This document shows, in pieces, positions 22,545 through 29,358 of a stretch of 42,418 nucleotides of DNA. Made by a program: the position numbers and the translations under genes. The stretch covers positions 1 through 42,418 of IMG/VR virus record IMGVR_UViG_3300043331_000313; one strand, written 5' to 3'. The notes beneath the pieces are model-generated. The model was not told the origin of the DNA, searched no databases, and was given only the letters and a program-made list of their open reading frames with translations. Origin of the DNA: a virus. How positions within the stretch are numbered: the first letter of the stretch is position 1; every line of letters begins with the position of its first letter.

Positions 22545-22871
22545 GTGGCGAAACCGTTCTGGCACGCGAGCCACTGGCGAGATGATCTCTCAATCGCTGA
22601 GAAGGTTGCCGCAGAGGCTGGCTGCAAGATTGAGGCAGCGACCGCCGATTATCAAACCGCGAAGCTCATCGGCGACGGCGTTCGTCTCGTCATTTACCCG
22701 CACAAAACGAGCGCGGGAAATCGGCACCTCCGCGTGCGAGACGAGAACTCATCCGACAAAGCGCGCGCGATGGATATTGCCCAGAAGCTGAGCGCCGCCG
22801 CCGGACACAACTGCACTTTTCACATGAACAACGTGTGGGTTCGACCCACCCCATCCCCCATTAGCGAGTGA
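22545..22871 (+). CDS. Hypothetical accessory protein
   Basis: 108 residues. GTG 22545 is preferred because AAAGGA lies at proper spacing; ATG 22539 is too close to it. Alpha/beta-looking: IAEKVAAEAGCKIEAATADY, then a strand VRLVIYPHKT and a helix AMDIAQKLSAAAGH. It opens the accessory block after attP. No known family. Confidence 0.7.
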   Translation: MAKPFWHASHWRDDLSIAEKVAAEAGCKIEAATADYQTAKLIGDGVRLVIYPHKTSAGNRHLRVRDENSSDKARAMDIAQKLSAAAGHNCTFHMNNVWVRPTPSPISE

Positions 22872-22901
22872 GCCGTGATGTCTGAATCTATGGAGGAAGA
22901 A

Positions 22902-23108
22902 ATGGCGGGAGAAGTGAAATTTGCAACCGATATTGCGGCCATCCCGCAAATCGCGCGCGGCCAAGTGTGGTGCACGACTTGCGGTCGAACTGAGAAGGTC
23001 AACGGCAGCGCCGCCATGCGTAACGGCTGGCCCAAGTGCTGCGGCTACACGATGACCATCGATAGCCCGGAGGAGCGCGCCGCCCTCTCCAAAGCTTCCA
23101 GCAAGTGA
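22902..23108 (+). CDS. Small zinc-ribbon-like protein
   Basis: 68 residues from ATG 22902, preceded by GGAGG at ideal distance; starts at 22875/22878 lack this. VWCTTCGRTEKVNG and WPKCCGYTM give CxxC and CCG, the two halves of a zinc ribbon. A short charged tail follows. It could bind nucleic acid or protein; target unknown. Confidence 0.75.
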   Translation: MAGEVKFATDIAAIPQIARGQVWCTTCGRTEKVNGSAAMRNGWPKCCGYTMTIDSPEERAALSKASSK

Positions 23109-23123
23109 CCCCAGGAGACTAGC

Positions 23124-23468
23124 GTGGAAAATTATTTCGAGACGTTCGAGCGCTTGCTTACGCCATACTGGAACGCGGCGCGGATCAGCGAATGGTGGTC
23201 CACGCCGATCGCGACGCTTGGCGGTCGGCGCACGCCGCACCAGCTTTGTCTAGACGGTCTCGCACGCGAGCTAGAGCGCGACATGCGCGAGCAGATGATG
23301 CGCGATGGCGACCCACTCGAAATCATCCGCGATTGCCAAGCAATCCTGGCGGAATACCTGCCCCCCGACGGCATCACCGCCAACGATGCGCTGAATCGTC
23401 TCTTGGAAATTCTCGACGGCCCACGCGCCCGAGCAGCCTTTGCAACCCCAGGAGCGCGTGATGTCTGA
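23124..23468 (+). CDS. Hypothetical accessory protein
   Basis: 114 residues from GTG 23124 with AGGAG upstream. Helical and acidic: NYFETFERLLTPYWNAARIS, then LARELERDMREQMMRDGDPL. No cysteine motif or membrane segment beyond single residues. Its 3' end overlaps the next gene, whose ribosome site it contains. Confidence 0.7.
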   Translation: MENYFETFERLLTPYWNAARISEWWSTPIATLGGRRTPHQLCLDGLARELERDMREQMMRDGDPLEIIRDCQAILAEYLPPDGITANDALNRLLEILDGPRARAAFATPGARDV

Positions 23469-23934
23469 AGACAGAGAAGCGATACGCGATCTTATTGGGC
23501 GCGTGGAAAAAGCGAGCGGGCCGGATCGGGAGATCGATGCGCGGGTTGCGCTGCTCTGCGGCGAGATCGAACTCAGACAAACTAATCAGGGCCATTACTT
23601 TAGTCTGCGGCGTTCTGATGAATCGTATTCCTTTGCGTCAGGCTGCGGCGACAAAGACTTGGCGATCAAGGTGCTGGCCTCGTGTAGCGCCTCGCTGCTT
23701 TCTTACACCGCCGACCTCAACGCCGTCATCGCTCTTATAGAGCGGAAGCTGCGGGGCTCGCTGTGGTGTGTCGGCGACATGGAAGATGGCACTTTCGCGC
23801 GCATCATTACGCCGAATAAGCGCGGCGATTACGTGGGGCAGCAAGAGCATTTCGCAACATCTGAACCCCCCGCTCTCGCGCTCTTACTCGCATTTCTCCG
23901 CGCCCTTTCCCAGGAGCCCACCCATGACAGATGA
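23461..23934 (+). CDS. Paralogous phage accessory protein, copy 1
   Basis: 157 residues from ATG 23461 with AGGAG upstream. N-terminal AIRDLIGRVEKASGPDREID, central YTADLNAVIALIERKL, and C-terminal PPALALLLAFLRAL match a family of small phage proteins of unknown function found in many temperate phages. A second copy lies at 24776-25243. The N-terminal and central blocks are nearly identical at DNA level between copies, but the stretches between differ, suggesting recent gene conversion or mosaic duplication. Confidence 0.78.
   Translation: MSEDREAIRDLIGRVEKASGPDREIDARVALLCGEIELRQTNQGHYFSLRRSDESYSFASGCGDKDLAIKVLASCSASLLSYTADLNAVIALIERKLRGSLWCVGDMEDGTFARIITPNKRGDYVGQQEHFATSEPPALALLLAFLRALSQEPTHDR
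23485..23519 (+). repeat. 35-bp direct repeat, copy A1
   Basis: Identical to 24806-24840. It encodes the conserved RDLIGRVEKASG block of the paralogous accessory proteins. Confidence 0.9.
23706..23752 (+). repeat. 47-bp direct repeat, copy B1
   Basis: Identical to 25009-25055. It encodes the TADLNAVIALIERKL block. Perfect identity over synonymous positions indicates recent exchange between the two copies. Confidence 0.9.
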
Positions 23935-24217
23935 AACGGCGCTAGAGAGAGCGGCGCGTGATGGTGCCCGAGCGGAGCAATCCATTCGCTTGCTGGCGAA
24001 GCTCTACGAACATCGAGACGCCGCGCGCGTTATGTTGGGCGCACGGTACGCGGAAACGATGGCCATAGGCGCTGGTATGATCAAGGGCGTTATGGACCAT
24101 CACGAATGCGACGAACTCACTGCCGCGTTGAAGCTGGGCAAGGAAGTTAGAGACGAGCCCGCCAGCGTGACGATCACCATGGCCGCAGTCGTTGAAATGC
24201 TGGAGCCAATCCCATGA
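23924..24217 (+). CDS. Hypothetical accessory protein
   Basis: 97 residues from ATG 23924 (AGGAG upstream), overlapping the previous gene by 11 bases. Helical: ALERAARDGARAEQSIRLLA, then a Gly-containing turn AIGAGMIKGVMDHHECDELT. No membrane segment. Function unknown. Confidence 0.7.
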   Translation: MTDETALERAARDGARAEQSIRLLAKLYEHRDAARVMLGARYAETMAIGAGMIKGVMDHHECDELTAALKLGKEVRDEPASVTITMAAVVEMLEPIP

Positions 24218-24243
24218 CCCCATCCCCCCGGAGAGATTGAGAC

Positions 24244-24786
24244 ATGAGCGGATATAGTGAGGACGGTGTGGGCGCGCTGGTGGCGCGGCTGGAAGCGCTG
24301 GCCACGGAAATGGTCAAGGCGTTCGGTGGTGACGAACGCGCTGCGGAACCGGTCGCGATGCTCGAAGCCGCCGCCGCTCTCACCGCCCTTGCGGCGGAGA
24401 GGGATGAGGCGATCGAGGCGCGCGATGAAGCCGTTCAAGGGCCATGGCCAGAATGGGCGCTCAAGATCGAAAAGCTTCTGCGTGACCGTGGGGCTTACGA
24501 CGGTTGGACCGACGAATACGACCTTCCAAACGACCTTGCCGAGCACATCGAAGGTTACGAGAAGGCCGTAGAGGACAGAGACGCACGCCGCGAAGCTACG
24601 CTCCTCGCCCTCGGCGCAGAATTCGACCGGCTGTCGCTCGTCATTGAAAGCGCCGTGAGAAACCAAGACCCCGCGCATAGCGCCGCTGTTATCGCACTGA
24701 TCAACGCGAACCGCGCCGCCCTCTCGAAAGCCACCAGCAAGTGGCCCCTTATCATATCGGAAGTGGAGTGCAGAGATGAAGCTTGA
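24244..24786 (+). CDS. Hypothetical coiled accessory protein
   Basis: 180 residues with GGAG upstream of ATG 24244. Mostly charged helices, e.g. AAALTALAAERDEAIEARDE and AEHIEGYEKAVEDRDARREA. A central WPEWALKIEKLLRDRGAYDG block is more globular. It overlaps the second paralogous gene by 11 bases. No recognised family. Confidence 0.7.
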   Translation: MSGYSEDGVGALVARLEALATEMVKAFGGDERAAEPVAMLEAAAALTALAAERDEAIEARDEAVQGPWPEWALKIEKLLRDRGAYDGWTDEYDLPNDLAEHIEGYEKAVEDRDARREATLLALGAEFDRLSLVIESAVRNQDPAHSAAVIALINANRAALSKATSKWPLIISEVECRDEA

Positions 24787-25243
24787 AGCGCAGAGCGAAG
24801 CCCTCCGCGATCTTATTGGGCGCGTGGAAAAAGCGAGCGGCGCGGATCGGGAGCTCGATGCGCGCTTGGATTTCGCGATGAACCGCGTCCCGATCTATTG
24901 GGGTCGCGGCGATGACTTCGGGCTCAGCACGCCGGAATATGTTGACGCATGGACCGATGCTGAATGGTGCGAAGCGGGCCGCACGCTTTCAAGCACCCAT
25001 CCACACTTCACCGCCGACCTCAACGCCGTCATCGCTCTTATAGAGCGGAAGCTGCCGGGGTGGTCTGTGCAGCTATGCCAAAACCGTCCCGCCAAACCTG
25101 GGCGCGAATGGAGCGCGTGGTTGGAGCCTCCATCAACGGCCAACATCGATAAGGACGTTGACCTTGAGGCGGTGAAAGACACCCCCGCACTCGCCCTCTT
25201 ACTCGCCTTCCTCCGGGCTTATGAACAGGAAGCAGGATCATGA
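24776..25243 (+). CDS. Paralogous phage accessory protein, copy 2
   Basis: 155 residues. It shares ALRDLIGRVEKASGADRELD, FTADLNAVIALIERKL and TPALALLLAFLRAY with the product of 23461-23934; the region between is unrelated (DFAMNRVPIYWGRGDDFGLS). Same unknown-function family. It overlaps the next gene by 4 bases (ATGA) and ends in QEAGS, as does the next protein. Confidence 0.78.
   Translation: MKLEAQSEALRDLIGRVEKASGADRELDARLDFAMNRVPIYWGRGDDFGLSTPEYVDAWTDAEWCEAGRTLSSTHPHFTADLNAVIALIERKLPGWSVQLCQNRPAKPGREWSAWLEPPSTANIDKDVDLEAVKDTPALALLLAFLRAYEQEAGS
24806..24840 (+). repeat. 35-bp direct repeat, copy A2
   Basis: Identical to 23485-23519. Confidence 0.9.
25009..25055 (+). repeat. 47-bp direct repeat, copy B2
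   Basis: Identical to 23706-23752. Confidence 0.9.
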
Positions 25244-25686
25244 ATCTGCGTCTCACAATCGCGCGGCTGCTCGTGCCGGAAGTTTTCGCTGCGTTTCGGG
25301 CGTTTCCGCATTTCCAGAACGGCGAAGACGTGACGCCTAAACGCATCAACGCACTCGCCAGCGAGTGGCAGGAAATGATCATGGGCTGGGCGCCGTCAGA
25401 GTCTCAAATCGATTTCATCGACCAAGACGGAATATTGCGCCGGATCGTTGACGAGCCTGGCGATTGGGAAGCCGGAATATCTGGCGGCTGGTGCATCGAC
25501 AGCGACGAAGACTGGGAGGTGAACCGCGCCGGCACACGCGACGCTCTCGCATACGCCCGCCAGTTCGTTGAGCGCTGGTGCCACACGCAAGGCAACAACG
25601 CCGATTTCTTCGCCGCGACATTAGCCCCAATCGACGCTGCGCTGGGCCGCGCGCCTGCCGCCGTTTCTCAGGAAGCAGGATCATGA
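25240..25686 (+). CDS. Hypothetical accessory protein
   Basis: 148 residues. Trp- and Asp-rich centre (WEAGISGGWCIDSDEDWEVN) after a helical N-terminus. Its start and the next gene's start share the same local sequence (AGGAAGCAGGATCATGA), so the translation-initiation region was probably duplicated with the flanking genes. No family recognised. Confidence 0.7.
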   Translation: MNLRLTIARLLVPEVFAAFRAFPHFQNGEDVTPKRINALASEWQEMIMGWAPSESQIDFIDQDGILRRIVDEPGDWEAGISGGWCIDSDEDWEVNRAGTRDALAYARQFVERWCHTQGNNADFFAATLAPIDAALGRAPAAVSQEAGS

Positions 25687-26096
25687 CTGAAAATAGCGAA
25701 GCGCTGGAGAGTGCGGCGGGTGCCGCCGAAGAAGCAATGCGCGACATCAGCGTTTGCGAAGGCGCGGACGGGATGAGCTATAGCCTTCTCGACGCGATGG
25801 CCGAAGCGCGCTGTGAGAAAGAATTGGGCGGCGCGGGCGATGTGCTGCGCGACGCATCGCTCGACGTCGCATCCGCCGCGATCATCGCCTTCCTCTCCCA
25901 TGGAGCGCTGGTGGAGGCGGTGGCGCAAACGCTCTACGAGCAGGAGAAAGCGCGCGCCACTAGGGCAAACGCAATCATTAGCGGCACCGGCCTGTGCATC
26001 GAGCCTTACGAAGAATGCGCGGACAGCTCATGGCGGCCAGACGCCCGCGCCGCTCTCACCACCCTCCGCTCAGCAGCGGGAGATGAAACGCCATGA
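25683..26096 (+). CDS. Hypothetical accessory protein
   Basis: 137 residues from ATG 25683 (ATGA overlap). Acidic, Ala-rich, helical, with SAAIIAFLSHGALVEAVAQT as the most conserved-looking segment and a C-terminal WRPDARAALTTLRSAAGDE typical of small temperate-phage accessory proteins. Function unknown. Confidence 0.7.
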   Translation: MTENSEALESAAGAAEEAMRDISVCEGADGMSYSLLDAMAEARCEKELGGAGDVLRDASLDVASAAIIAFLSHGALVEAVAQTLYEQEKARATRANAIISGTGLCIEPYEECADSSWRPDARAALTTLRSAAGDETP

Positions 26097-26566
26097 CCAC
26101 AGACCCACTCAGCGCGGAAGAAATCGCGGAGCTGGCTGCGCGCGTATTGCCTTTGGCTGGAACGCTGGACTCCGGCGACGATGGCGACATTTGGCGCGCG
26201 GTCGGGGTTGAAACCGTCGAGGCGGGCTGCTGCGAGCAACCGCTTCCAAACGGAGAATGCTGCGGCCAAGCCATCCCTGTGCAGGGCTTTGAATTGCAGC
26301 AATTCGAACTCTCGAAGCAAGATGCGGCGGACCTGATCGCCCTCGCCAACGCCTTCCCCCGCCTTCTCTCCACCATAGAAGCGCTCACAGCCGAGAAAGC
26401 TGAAGCGAGAGCGAAGGCGTTCGAGGAAGCGGCTGGCGTGGCGGAGCGCCAAGGCCGCAATACAAAGTTCGGTCCTTGCGACACGTACCATAACGGCGAG
26501 CGGGCGGGTTACAACATCGCCACCGCGATCCGCGCTCTCTCACAGGAAGGGAAAAGCAATGGGTGA
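26093..26566 (+). CDS. Hypothetical accessory protein with Cys cluster
   Basis: 157 residues (ATGA overlap). Residues 45-60 hold GCCEQPLPNGECCG, two CC pairs that might bind metal. Then a helical AADLIALANAFPRLLSTIEA and an end motif HNGERAGYNIATAIRAL often seen in phage accessory proteins of the Ead/Ea22-like type. No activity assigned. Confidence 0.7.
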   Translation: MTTDPLSAEEIAELAARVLPLAGTLDSGDDGDIWRAVGVETVEAGCCEQPLPNGECCGQAIPVQGFELQQFELSKQDAADLIALANAFPRLLSTIEALTAEKAEARAKAFEEAAGVAERQGRNTKFGPCDTYHNGERAGYNIATAIRALSQEGKSNG

Positions 26567-26858
26567 GGCTGAAGTCGCGGAAATTGCGCGGAAGCTGACG
26601 AAGGCGCAGCGAAAAATGTTTGACCGCGCAATTGCCGAGAAGAGCATCAAAGGCGGCGCGCACAACATGAGCGAACGCGGCGCCGCAAGTAGCGTCTTCG
26701 GGCGCCTAGAGCGCATGGGCCTTGTCACATCATTCCGGGTGGAGCGCCAAAATGTCTTTGGCCGTGGCTGGGACTATCACGCGCGCCTCACCGACCTAGG
26801 CCGCTCAGTCGCCTCCCTTCTCAAAGCCAAAGGCGAAGGGAGCGGTGATCATGGGTGA
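26559..26858 (+). CDS. Putative small winged-helix protein
   Basis: 99 residues. KLTKAQRKMFDRAIAEKSIK, SVFGRLERMGLVTSFRVERQ and ARLTDLGRSVASLLKA follow the helix-helix-wing layout of a winged-helix domain (helix, recognition helix with 'LERMGLV', beta wing, final helix). It may be a local regulator. It overlaps both neighbours by 8 bases. Confidence 0.6.
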   Translation: MGEAEVAEIARKLTKAQRKMFDRAIAEKSIKGGAHNMSERGAASSVFGRLERMGLVTSFRVERQNVFGRGWDYHARLTDLGRSVASLLKAKGEGSGDHG

Positions 26859-26976
26859 GGCGAAACTTAAGCGCGCGCGCCTCGCCGAATTGTTGGGCGA
26901 AACGCGCCGCGCCGTAGCCGAGTATCTGGAGCGAAGCGGCGTTCACCACCAAGATCAGAGCGGAGAGCGGGGATGA
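26851..26976 (+). CDS. 41-residue helical peptide
   Basis: ATG 26851 overlaps the previous stop region and its own stop overlaps the next start (ATGA). It begins MGEAKLKRARLAELLGETRR and is a single amphipathic charged helix. The start codon context resembles that of the preceding gene (both begin MGEA). Function unknown. Confidence 0.6.
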   Translation: MGEAKLKRARLAELLGETRRAVAEYLERSGVHHQDQSGERG

Positions 26977-27119
26977 GTATGTTTAGCGGTGGAGAGCTTA
27001 CCCGCGCGGCGGGCCTCCGCGGGTGTGTCACGATTCCTCTGTTCTCCTTGTTCACCATCGCCGTGTGGGAAGGCGCCAAATGGGTTTTCGAGCACATTCA
27101 GATCGGAGTGACGCCATGA
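26973..27119 (+). CDS. 48-residue single-pass membrane peptide
   Basis: ATG 26973 overlaps the previous stop and the stop overlaps the next start (both ATGA). After a short polar N-terminus there is one hydrophobic segment, CVTIPLFSLFTIAVWEGAKW. The coupling on both sides supports translation. Small membrane peptides in such blocks can alter host envelope functions, but nothing specific can be said. Confidence 0.6.
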   Translation: MSMFSGGELTRAAGLRGCVTIPLFSLFTIAVWEGAKWVFEHIQIGVTP

Positions 27120-27472
27120 GCGAGACTAAGTGCTGCGGCGTCCGCGAATGCACTCAGGAAGAATGGGACGCAATGGTTGCCGAGATCGACACTGAGAAAG
27201 CGCGGCGCGCCGCACAAATGCCCGACGACGCAGCGGCCCTTAAACAATTGTTTGAAGCGTGGTTGCGACTTCAGGAATTGGGCTGGCGGGATGCGCGCAA
27301 CGCACCCAAAGACGCGACCCTTCAATTTATAGAAATTGGCTCCACCGGCATTCACACGGGCCATCGCGACGAAAAAAGCGAAAGCGGTTTGTGTTGGCTG
27401 CATGACAACGGCGATTTGTGGCCATCGCGGCCAATCCTTTTTCGCCCCCACCCCACCGAGGCGAAGGAATAA
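27116..27472 (+). CDS. Hypothetical accessory protein (DUF551-like pattern)
   Basis: 118 residues from ATG 27116. An N-terminal Cys-rich segment (ETKCCGVRECTQEEWDAM) is followed by GWRDARNAPKDATLQFIEIG, then CWLHDNGDLWPSRPILFRPH. The 'W.dA..aP.D...f' opening and 'W.P' type ending recall small phage proteins annotated with DUF551-like domains. Role unknown. Confidence 0.7.
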   Translation: MSETKCCGVRECTQEEWDAMVAEIDTEKARRAAQMPDDAAALKQLFEAWLRLQELGWRDARNAPKDATLQFIEIGSTGIHTGHRDEKSESGLCWLHDNGDLWPSRPILFRPHPTEAKE

Positions 27473-27527
27473 TGGCTTTGCGCGCGCCTCCATCTCTCCC
27501 GGGCTTAAATCAATCGGAGGAAAGTGA

Positions 27528-27827
27528 ATGACGGCCATAGACCTTGGCGCTTATCGCGAAATGTTCGCCGTGGCCGGCGCGCTGCAACGCTTTATGGACC
27601 TGTGCAATGAGGGCTACACGGTCGGCTGGGAAATCACCGAGCCTCTCGAACAACGCGGGCTGATCGTCTGTCGCAAGGTCAAGAAGGCGGACCTTGAAGA
27701 ACCGTTCGCCGCCGATCGCGGCATCGAGAAAGGCGGCATCATATTCGAACTCACCGCAAGCGGTCGAGCTCTTTGGGATGCGATGCAGGCCGACACCCCT
27801 TCTCCCCGAACCGCTGGAAAGGATTGA
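27528..27827 (+). CDS. Hypothetical accessory protein
   Basis: 99 residues with GGAGG upstream of ATG 27528. ALQRFMDLCNEGYTVGWEIT, then LEQRGLIVCRKVKKADLEEP and IIFELTASGRALWDAM suggest a winged-helix-like fold with a central Cys. The 55-base gap before it holds only the ribosome site. Confidence 0.65.
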   Translation: MTAIDLGAYREMFAVAGALQRFMDLCNEGYTVGWEITEPLEQRGLIVCRKVKKADLEEPFAADRGIEKGGIIFELTASGRALWDAMQADTPSPRTAGKD

Positions 27828-27833
27828 ATTGCC

Positions 27834-28166
27834 ATGACTGACGCCCGGATAGACGCTCAATCTACTTCACCTGATGGATGGGTCACGCAAAACTTGATCG
27901 CGGAAGCGCGCGAATGGCTCGCCGACTGCGGCCAGGGAAATGGGCACCAGCCATCGTTCTTGATCCGGCGGCCCGCGCTGATCGAGAACAAGATCAAGAC
28001 GCTGGCTGTGCGCGGCATTCTCGAAACTGGCGACGAACTGCACTTCACCATGAACGACGTGTCTGGTGAGCGGAAATGGAACCTTCGGACGCTCGGCCAG
28101 ATCGCGGAGTTGCAGATCGATTGGACGCGCGAGATGCAGGCCGCTCAGGCGACAGGAGAGGATTGA
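27834..28166 (+). CDS. Hypothetical accessory protein
   Basis: 110 residues from ATG 27834. A helical N-terminus (QNLIAEAREWLADCGQ) is followed by FLIRRPALIENKIKTLAVRG and a strand-rich ELHFTMNDVSGERKWNLRTL. No motif recognised. Its stop overlaps the next start (TGATG). Confidence 0.65.
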   Translation: MTDARIDAQSTSPDGWVTQNLIAEAREWLADCGQGNGHQPSFLIRRPALIENKIKTLAVRGILETGDELHFTMNDVSGERKWNLRTLGQIAELQIDWTREMQAAQATGED

Positions 28167-28390
28167 TGGCAACCGTAGAAGACGCTGACGTCAAACTGGC
28201 CGTGGGCTACCTGCGCAATCTTGCGCGTCAGTTCGCGGACATTCCCAAGGGGCTCCACCCGACCTTCTACCACACACTTTCGTATGAGGGCGATGTGGCC
28301 GTGGGCGACCAACTACATGGGCTGATTGCGCGCTTGGCCGACGTCGCAGCCCTTCCCCCGCAACCAGGAGGTTCGGATAATGGCGAGTGA
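28166..28390 (+). CDS. Small helical accessory protein
   Basis: 74 residues. VKLAVGYLRNLARQFADIPK, then QLHGLIARLADVAALP. Soluble, no cysteine. The next gene's AGGAGG ribosome site lies within its last codons. Unknown function. Confidence 0.65.
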   Translation: MATVEDADVKLAVGYLRNLARQFADIPKGLHPTFYHTLSYEGDVAVGDQLHGLIARLADVAALPPQPGGSDNGE

Positions 28391-28736
28391 GATTGTGGAG
28401 CAGCCAATGGACCCCGATCTGGCGGAACAAGAAGCGTTCGCGCGCGGCTATCAAGCCGCCATCGCCGCCCTTGATCCAGAGAACGCAAACACCGTGAAGA
28501 TCGCGGCGGAAGCGATCGATGCGCTGTGCGCAACACCCCAAGCGCAAGCCCCACTCACCCAGCAAGGCCAACCGTACGGCGGCACCCCAAACTACGGCTT
28601 CGCCTACGGCGGATATGACGTGGTGCAAAATTACGGCTCTGACCAGAACGGGCTGCGCTCGCCGCTTCGGCAACCCACCAGCGAGCAAATCGCCCGCGCC
28701 GTCATTTCCGCTCTTAGAAGCGCTGTGGAGGGTTAG
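28380..28736 (+). CDS. Accessory protein with Tyr/Gly/Gln-rich segment
   Basis: 118 residues from ATG 28380 with AGGAGG upstream. A helical acidic N-terminal half is followed by a low-complexity stretch, QGQPYGGTPNYGFAYGGYDV, near residues 63-82, reminiscent of aggregation-prone or linker sequences, then a helical SEQIARAVISALRSAVEG. It is the last gene of the accessory block and converges with the ribbon-helix-helix gene, overlapping it by 4 bases. Confidence 0.7.
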   Translation: MASEIVEQPMDPDLAEQEAFARGYQAAIAALDPENANTVKIAAEAIDALCATPQAQAPLTQQGQPYGGTPNYGFAYGGYDVVQNYGSDQNGLRSPLRQPTSEQIARAVISALRSAVEG

Positions 28737-28957
28737 CGCTTGCGCGGCTTGGGAGCGGGAGCATTTGAGGGCGACGCCGCCAGCTGCGCGAGAGCAAGCT
28801 CGATCGTTTCGAGTTCGCTGGCGTGGCCGAAACGCTTCTTCTGGGCGGCAAGCACTTTCTGCGTTGCCGGGGCCATCAAGAACGTCTTGCTCTTGTACCC
28901 CTGCCCTATGAGGGCTTTGCGCCACTCAATCGTGCGCTCTGTTCCAGACTTGGCCAT
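28733..28957 (-). CDS. Ribbon-helix-helix-like autoregulator
   Basis: 74 residues. GYKSKTFLMAPATQKVLAAQ, then a helix ASELETIELALAQLA, fits a ribbon-helix-helix DNA-binding protein (beta strand, two helices). The tail is Pro/Lys/Arg-rich. Its promoter has TATGTT at 28964-28969 exactly 6 bases before the ATG and no ribosome site, so the transcript is probably leaderless. Its -35 overlaps one of two palindromic operators shared with the divergent gene at 29048, suggesting autoregulation. An antitoxin-like role is possible. Confidence 0.72.
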   Translation of the reverse strand: MAKSGTERTIEWRKALIGQGYKSKTFLMAPATQKVLAAQKKRFGHASELETIELALAQLAASPSNAPAPKPRKR

Positions 28958-28963
28958 TGGCCA

Positions 28964-28992
28964 AACATAGGCGGCAAATTAATTTGCGTCAA
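28964..28992 (-). promoter_or_regulatory. Leaderless promoter of the ribbon-helix-helix gene
   Basis: On the minus strand TTGACG (28987-28992), a 17-base spacer and TATGTT (28964-28969) form a near-consensus promoter, followed by 6 bases and ATG 28957. The -35 overlaps operator 28988-29001. Confidence 0.8.
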
Positions 28993-29015
28993 CCCGTTGA
29001 CGTCAACATGTTGAC
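28988..29015. promoter_or_regulatory. Tandem 14-bp palindromic operators
   Basis: GTCAACCCGTTGAC (28988-29001) and GTCAACATGTTGAC (29002-29015) are adjacent palindromes with identical 6-bp arms; the second is perfect over all 14 bases. They cover the -35 boxes of both divergent promoters. Two tandem half-turn-spaced palindromes are typical targets of ribbon-helix-helix tetramers. Confidence 0.85.
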
Positions 29016-29025
29016 GAGGTATATT
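28997..29025 (+). promoter_or_regulatory. Rightward promoter for 29048 gene
   Basis: TTGACG (28997-29002), a 17-base spacer and TATATT (29020-29025). The second operator lies in the spacer. A GGAGG ribosome site and ATG 29048 follow. Confidence 0.8.
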
Positions 29026-29047
29026 GAGGTCATTGGAGGAGCAAGCC

Positions 29048-29230
29048 ATGAAGGTAATATCGATCTCCACGGACGGCACGGCCTCGGTCACCGAGTTCGT
29101 TCCCGTCAAGATGCTGGAGGCGGAAACGTTCTGGCGGGATTGTCTTGATGATCCCTCAGTGTTGATCGCCACCGTGCTCATTCGCAGCACTCACGGCGCA
29201 TGGGAGACGGTCAAGACGTTTTGCCGCTGA
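29048..29230 (+). CDS. 60-residue protein divergent from the ribbon-helix-helix gene
   Basis: ATG 29048 with GGAGG upstream. Product begins MKVISISTDGTASVTEFVPV and has a beta-rich start, a central ETFWRDCLDDPSVLIATVLI segment and a basic end. It is driven by the operator-controlled promoter and is probably the regulated partner. It could be a toxin-like or host-modifying protein; nothing diagnostic is visible. Confidence 0.7.
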   Translation: MKVISISTDGTASVTEFVPVKMLEAETFWRDCLDDPSVLIATVLIRSTHGAWETVKTFCR

Positions 29231-29358
29231 CCCTCGCGGCCTACGCATTGTTTCGGCGGTGCGTAGAGCGGGATGGTCAGTCCCAATCGATTAATCGGCG
29301 CACCGGGCCACTCCGCAAAGAACGAGCCCGGCGCGCCTCAGCATCACGAGGGTACGCA
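29231..29358 (+). other. Non-coding, structured leader of the membrane-protein gene
   Basis: No gene seen. A perfect 7-bp stem CTACGCA/TGCGTAG spans about 29241-29266, and a CCGGGC/GCCCGG pair lies near 29305-29330. A GAGG ribosome site precedes ATG 29359. It may be an untranslated leader or a small RNA. Confidence 0.4.

Noticed and set aside
28191-28925. Minus-strand open frame of 244 codons
   Set aside because: Covers three coupled plus-strand genes and part of the ribbon-helix-helix gene in a different frame; Arg/His-rich product.
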